A stretch of DNA of 35,886 nt, taken from assembly GCA_029562975.1 (NCBI GenBank), contig JAKQTR010000016.1, positions 1 through 35,886 on the forward strand. Direction: 5' to 3'. This DNA comes from Acidobacteriota bacterium. GTDB lineage: Bacteria; Acidobacteriota; Vicinamibacteria; Vicinamibacterales; JAKQTR01. Within the stretch, counting starts at the first letter, position 1. Each line of letters begins with the position of its first letter. Below are positions 32,564 to 35,886 of this stretch, piece by piece. Both the position numbers and the translations under genes were made by a program. Under the pieces are notes generated by a model that searched no databases, was not told the DNA's origin, and was given only the letters and a program-made list of their open reading frames with translations.

Positions 32564-35008
32564 ATGCCGACTGCCGTCTCGTCCGTTCTGATGTCGTTCG
32601 TCCTGCCGGTCCTGTTCGCCCTGCAGACTGGCGGCGCGGCCGCCCAGGCTCCGGCGCCGAATCCCGAACTCCTCTCGCGGCGGTGGCAGGCGCGCTGGAT
32701 CACGGCGGCCGGCGCCGAGCCGTTCGCCTACGGCGTGTACCACTTCCGCAAGTCGTTCGACCTGGCGGCGCCGCCGGCGCGCTTCGTCGTTCACGTCACG
32801 GCCGACAACCGCTACCAGCTCTTCGTCAACGGCACGCGCGTCGTGTGGGGGCCGGCCCGAGGCGACCTCAACCACTGGCGGTACGAGACGGTGGACGTCG
32901 CCCCGCACCTCCGGGCCGGGCGGAACGTGCTGGCGGCCGTGGTCTGGAACTTCTCCGATCTCGCCCCCGAAGCGCAGGTGACGTGGAGAACGGGGTTCCT
33001 GCTCCAGGGCGACACGGCGGCCGAGCAGGCGGTGAACAGCAACGCCTCGTGGAAGGCCGTCAGGAACCGCGCCTACTCCCCCATTCCGTTCACCCACGCC
33101 CAGATGCGCGGCTACACCGTTGTCGGGCCGGGCGAGCGCGTCGAGGGCGCGGTGTACCCCTGGGGCTGGGAAACGGCAGGCTTCGACGACGCGGGATGGC
33201 AGGCGGCTGAGGCGGCCGTGCCGGACAATCGGGACGGCGGGTCTCCGCGAGACTCGCAGGACGCGCCGAACCGCTGGCTGCTGGTTCCGAGGAGCATTCC
33301 GCTCATGGAGGAGCGGCCGGAGCGGTTCGCCAGCGTGCGCCAGTCGCTGGGTGTGGAGGTGCCGTCCTCCTTTCCGGCGGCGGCGGCCGCGTTCACGGTC
33401 CCGCCCCGCACCCGGGCGCGGCTGCTGCTCGACATGTCGCACCTGACGACGGCCTACCCGGTGCTCGAGTACGGCGGCGGCGCCGGTGCGACGATCAGGC
33501 TGGGGTATGCCGAGTCGCTCTACTATCCCAGGGACGGCGAGCGCCGCGGTGAGAAGGGCAATCGCAACGAGGTCGAAGGCAAGGAGTTCGTCGGCAACCA
33601 CGACGTGGTGCTGGCCGACGGCGGCCGGCACCGCGCCTACAGCCCGCTCTGGTGGCGCACGTACCGCTACGTCGAGCTGACGATCGAGACGGGGATGGAT
33701 CCGCTCGTCGTGGAGGACCTCCGGGGCATCTACACGGGCTACCCGTTCGAACGGCGCCAGCGCATCGACACCGGGTCCGATCTCGTGTCGCGCATCCTCG
33801 ACGTGGGGTGGCGGACGGCGCGGCTCTGCGCGCACGAGAGCTACATGGACTGCCCCTACTACGAGCAGCTGCAGTACGCCGGCGACACCCGGATCCAGGC
33901 GCTCGTGTCGCTCTACGCCAGCGGCGACGCGCGGCTCATGAAAAACGCCATCGCGCACCTCGACGACTCGCGCACCGCGGAGGGCGCGACGATGAGCCGG
34001 GCGCCGACGCGGCAGCAGCAGTACATCCCGCCGTTCTCGCTGTGGTGGATCGGGATGCTGCACGACTACTACATGTACGTGGACGACGAGGCGTTCGTCC
34101 GCGAGCGGCTCGGCGGCGTGCGGGCCGTCCTGCAGTTCTTCGGCCGCCACCAGAAGCCGAACGGCTCGCTGGGCCGCCTGCCCTGGTGGAACTACGTGGA
34201 CTGGACGCCCGAGTGGCCGGGCGGCGTGCCTCCGAGCCAGGGGAACGGCTCCATCGCCGTCCTCGACCTGCAGCTGCTGCTCGCCTACGACTGGGCCGCG
34301 CACCTCGAGGACGCGCTCGGGTCGAAGGCCGTTGCGTCGGAGTACCGGGCGTCGGCGGAGCGGCTCAGGCAGGCCATCCGGCCGCTCTACTGGGACGAGG
34401 GACGGCGGTTGTACGCCGACACCGAGGCGCACGACCGCTACTCGCAGCACGCGAACGTCCTGGCCGTGCTCGCCGGCGTGTCCGCCGGAGCGGAAGCCCG
34501 CGACCTCGTGGCCCGGGTCATCGAGGACGCGACGATCACGCGGTGCTCGTACTACTTCCGCCATTACCTGCACTCGGCGGTGAACCTCGTCGGCGAGGGC
34601 GACCGCTATCTCTCGCTGCTGGCCGACTGGGAAGGCATGCTCGGCCGCGGTCTCACGACGTTCGCCGAGCGGTACGACGCGCCGGGCGATCCGTCGCGAT
34701 CGGACTGCCACGCGTGGAGCGCGAGCCCGAATTTCGAGATCTTCCGCACGGTGCTGGGCATCGACACGGCCGCCCCGGGGTTCGCGGCAGTGAGGGTGCG
34801 CCCGTTCCTCGGGGCGCTCGGCCGTGCTTCCGGCTCGATCCCCCATCCGAAGGGCGAGGTCTCGGTGGCGCTCGTGCGAGAGGGGCGCGGGTTGCGGGCC
34901 GAGATCGTACTGCCGGAAGGCGTCGGCGGCGAGTTCTCGTGGCAGGGGGTCCATCGGCCCCTTGCGCCGGGCGCGAACCGGTTCACGGCGCAGCCCGCCG
35001 CGAAGTGA
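32564..35008 (+). CDS. Secreted GH78-type alpha-L-rhamnosidase
   Basis: The 814-aa product has a signal peptide (1-28, [16 protein letters not shown] to AAAQ), an N-terminal beta-sandwich ([20 protein letters not shown], then [14 protein letters not shown]), and an (alpha/alpha)6 catalytic domain. The GH78 signature [17 protein letters not shown] (D429, E434, D441) supplies the candidate general acid, and DCHAWSASP near residue 715 carries a conserved His. A C-terminal beta domain ([20 protein letters not shown]) closes the protein. It would release terminal rhamnose from plant or microbial glycans in the periplasm or outside. ATG 32564 follows GAGGG. It sits downstream of the lactonase and sugar kinase genes. 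Confidence 0.9.
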   Translation: MPTAVSSVLMSFVLPVLFALQTGGAAAQAPAPNPELLSRRWQARWITAAGAEPFAYGVYHFRKSFDLAAPPARFVVHVTADNRYQLFVNGTRVVWGPARGDLNHWRYETVDVAPHLRAGRNVLAAVVWNFSDLAPEAQVTWRTGFLLQGDTAAEQAVNSNASWKAVRNRAYSPIPFTHAQMRGYTVVGPGERVEGAVYPWGWETAGFDDAGWQAAEAAVPDNRDGGSPRDSQDAPNRWLLVPRSIPLMEERPERFASVRQSLGVEVPSSFPAAAAAFTVPPRTRARLLLDMSHLTTAYPVLEYGGGAGATIRLGYAESLYYPRDGERRGEKGNRNEVEGKEFVGNHDVVLADGGRHRAYSPLWWRTYRYVELTIETGMDPLVVEDLRGIYTGYPFERRQRIDTGSDLVSRILDVGWRTARLCAHESYMDCPYYEQLQYAGDTRIQALVSLYASGDARLMKNAIAHLDDSRTAEGATMSRAPTRQQQYIPPFSLWWIGMLHDYYMYVDDEAFVRERLGGVRAVLQFFGRHQKPNGSLGRLPWWNYVDWTPEWPGGVPPSQGNGSIAVLDLQLLLAYDWAAHLEDALGSKAVASEYRASAERLRQAIRPLYWDEGRRLYADTEAHDRYSQHANVLAVLAGVSAGAEARDLVARVIEDATITRCSYYFRHYLHSAVNLVGEGDRYLSLLADWEGMLGRGLTTFAERYDAPGDPSRSDCHAWSASPNFEIFRTVLGIDTAAPGFAAVRVRPFLGALGRASGSIPHPKGEVSVALVREGRGLRAEIVLPEGVGGEFSWQGVHRPLAPGANRFTAQPAAK

Positions 35009-35191
35009 TGGTGGCGAGCGCAGCGGCGCAGGCGAAAGCCGGCGCCTCGGCGCCGGCCGGCGCGGACGCGGGGCCAGGGACGGCGGGCGCTAGGCCAGCG
35101 GGGCTCCGCCGCCGGGTCCGGCGCACACGCCGCGCTGACACGAACGGCCCTGGCGCGGCGGGGAGGAGTGGCCGGCGCGCCAGGACCGTCC

Positions 35192-35204
35192 GGGGGGGGG
35201 GGGG
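35192..35204. repeat. 13-base G homopolymer
   Basis: Thirteen consecutive G residues 10 nt beyond the stop of the minus-strand RND gene, in the 206-nt gap before the rhamnosidase 3' end. Long G tracts are unstable by slippage and error-prone in sequencing. It lies outside the coding regions. Confidence 0.9.
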
Positions 35205-35214
35205 CCGGGCCGGC

Positions 35215-35886
35215 CTACCGCACGGGAGTCCGCGCGGCGCCTGGCACGGCCGCCTCGACCTCTTTTCTGCCGCGGACCCGGTTCGCCAGCGCCCGCAGCA
35301 GGTCGGTGATCTTCATCTCGCGCAGATCGTCGAAGTACGAGTAGACGACCGGCGTGACGAGCAGGGTCAGCAGCAGGCACAGGAGCTGGCCGCCGATAAT
35401 GGTGACCGCCATCGAGGCCCGGGATCCCGCGCCCGCCCCGCGGCCGAACGCGATGGGCAGCATGCCGGCGATGATCGACATCGTCGTCATCAGGATGGGG
35501 CGCAGCCGCACGTGGTTCGCCGCGATGAGAGCCTCGTGGCGCTCGCGTCCCTCGCGCCGCAGCGTGTTCGTGTAGTCCACCTGCAGGATGGAGTTCTTCT
35601 TGACGATGCCGAAGAGCATCATCAGGCCGATGGCGCTGTAGACGTTGAGGGTCATGCCGAACGCCATCAGGGCGAGCAGGCCGGCGGGCAGGCTCAGCGG
35701 CAGGGCCGTCATGATGGTGAGCGGGTGGATGAAGCTGTTGAACTGCGACGCGAGCACCATGTAGATGAAGGCGGTCGCGAGCAGGATGGCCATCACGAAG
35801 TCGCTGGACGCCTCGTCCAGGGTCCTCGCGTTGCCGCCGAAGATCACCTGGTATCCGGGCTTCAAGTTCAGCTCGTCGACCTTCGC
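35215..35886 (-). CDS. RND efflux pump inner-membrane subunit, C-terminal part (runs off the window)
   Basis: The last 224 residues of an AcrB/MexB-type (HAE-1) RND transporter. Visible landmarks are FVMAILLATAFIYMVLASQF, the helix SAIGLMMLFGIVKKNSILQVDY with the conserved Lys and Asn, RLRPILMTTMS and VTIIGGQLLCLLLTLLVTPV, matching the final transmembrane helices. It exports drugs, dyes or lipids using the proton gradient together with an adaptor and outer-membrane channel. The 5' end lies beyond 35886, so the frame is complete only at the 3' side. The stop at 35215 is 10 nt from a G13 tract. Confidence 0.92.
   Translation of the reverse strand, partial: AKVDELNLKPGYQVIFGGNARTLDEASSDFVMAILLATAFIYMVLASQFNSFIHPLTIMTALPLSLPAGLLALMAFGMTLNVYSAIGLMMLFGIVKKNSILQVDYTNTLRREGRERHEALIAANHVRLRPILMTTMSIIAGMLPIAFGRGAGAGSRASMAVTIIGGQLLCLLLTLLVTPVVYSYFDDLREMKITDLLRALANRVRGRKEVEAAVPGAARTPVR

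Noticed and set aside
35192-35204. G13 tract as a phase-variation switch of the efflux pump
   Set aside because: The tract is downstream of the RND stop, not in its promoter or coding region.
1-35886. CRISPR array, tRNA or rRNA genes
   Set aside because: No regularly spaced short repeats with unique spacers were seen, and no cloverleaf or rRNA-like sequence was recognised by eye; a dedicated tRNA/Rfam scan was not possible here.

Overview
The window is a GC-rich bacterial chromosome segment, with G/C-ending codons throughout and many long antisense reading frames. The gene mix suggests an Acidobacteriota-type soil heterotroph, perhaps Vicinamibacteria-like: secreted DUF1080 protein, tricorn-like S41 peptidase, Tat-exported Gfo/Idh/MocA oxidoreductase, lipoprotein ADP-ribosylglycohydrolase, AddAB and a large multiheme cytochrome fused to NrfD. 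This assignment is inferred from gene content only; no rRNA or other phylogenetic marker is present. I saw no tRNA, rRNA or CRISPR array.

Layout. 1-301: end of an IS3-family element (truncated OrfA, minus). 434-1078: ERCC4/XPF-type nuclease (minus). 1331-1445: two diverged palindromic repeats. 1444-4243: a two-gene minus operon, a MoxR-like AAA+ ATPase and a 660-aa protein whose N-terminus resembles the TIKI/TraB/EreA-like (DUF5682-like) fold. 4463-11005: a divergent plus operon for AddAB recombination, preceded by a possible 63-aa ORF. 11235-12286: PAS/coiled-coil and PilZ proteins, overlapping by 4 nt (minus). 12451-13206: DUF169 protein. 13550-14290: secreted DUF1080 hydrolase. 14745-15521: Sfp-type phosphopantetheinyl transferase. 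15760-19080: exported tricorn-like protease (minus). 19620-22446: exported amidohydrolase and lipoprotein ADP-ribosylglycohydrolase. 22529-26832: respiratory module (minus), a four-cluster ferredoxin and an NrfD/14-heme cytochrome fusion. 26955-27417: probable frameshifted, secreted Cys-rich protein. 27553-35008: carbohydrate genes on the plus strand (Gfo/Idh/MocA oxidoreductase, GHMP kinase-GalU fusion, SMP-30 lactonase, GH78 rhamnosidase). 35215-35886: C-terminal end of an RND efflux pump (minus).

The genes form three themes. The left 11 kb is DNA-metabolism or conflict-like: IS3, ERCC4 nuclease, a MoxR-based module without its usual VWA partner, and AddAB. The middle holds signalling and export functions and a quinone-linked electron-transfer complex resembling Hmc or octaheme tetrathionate reductase systems. 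The right third looks like scavenging of plant or microbial polysaccharide: exported rhamnosidase, lactonase and oxidoreductase, with a cytoplasmic kinase-pyrophosphorylase that would make a nucleotide sugar in two steps. The most unusual architectures are the MoxR/DUF5682-like pair, the NrfD-14-heme fusion, the GHMP kinase-GalU fusion and the frameshifted Cys-rich gene.
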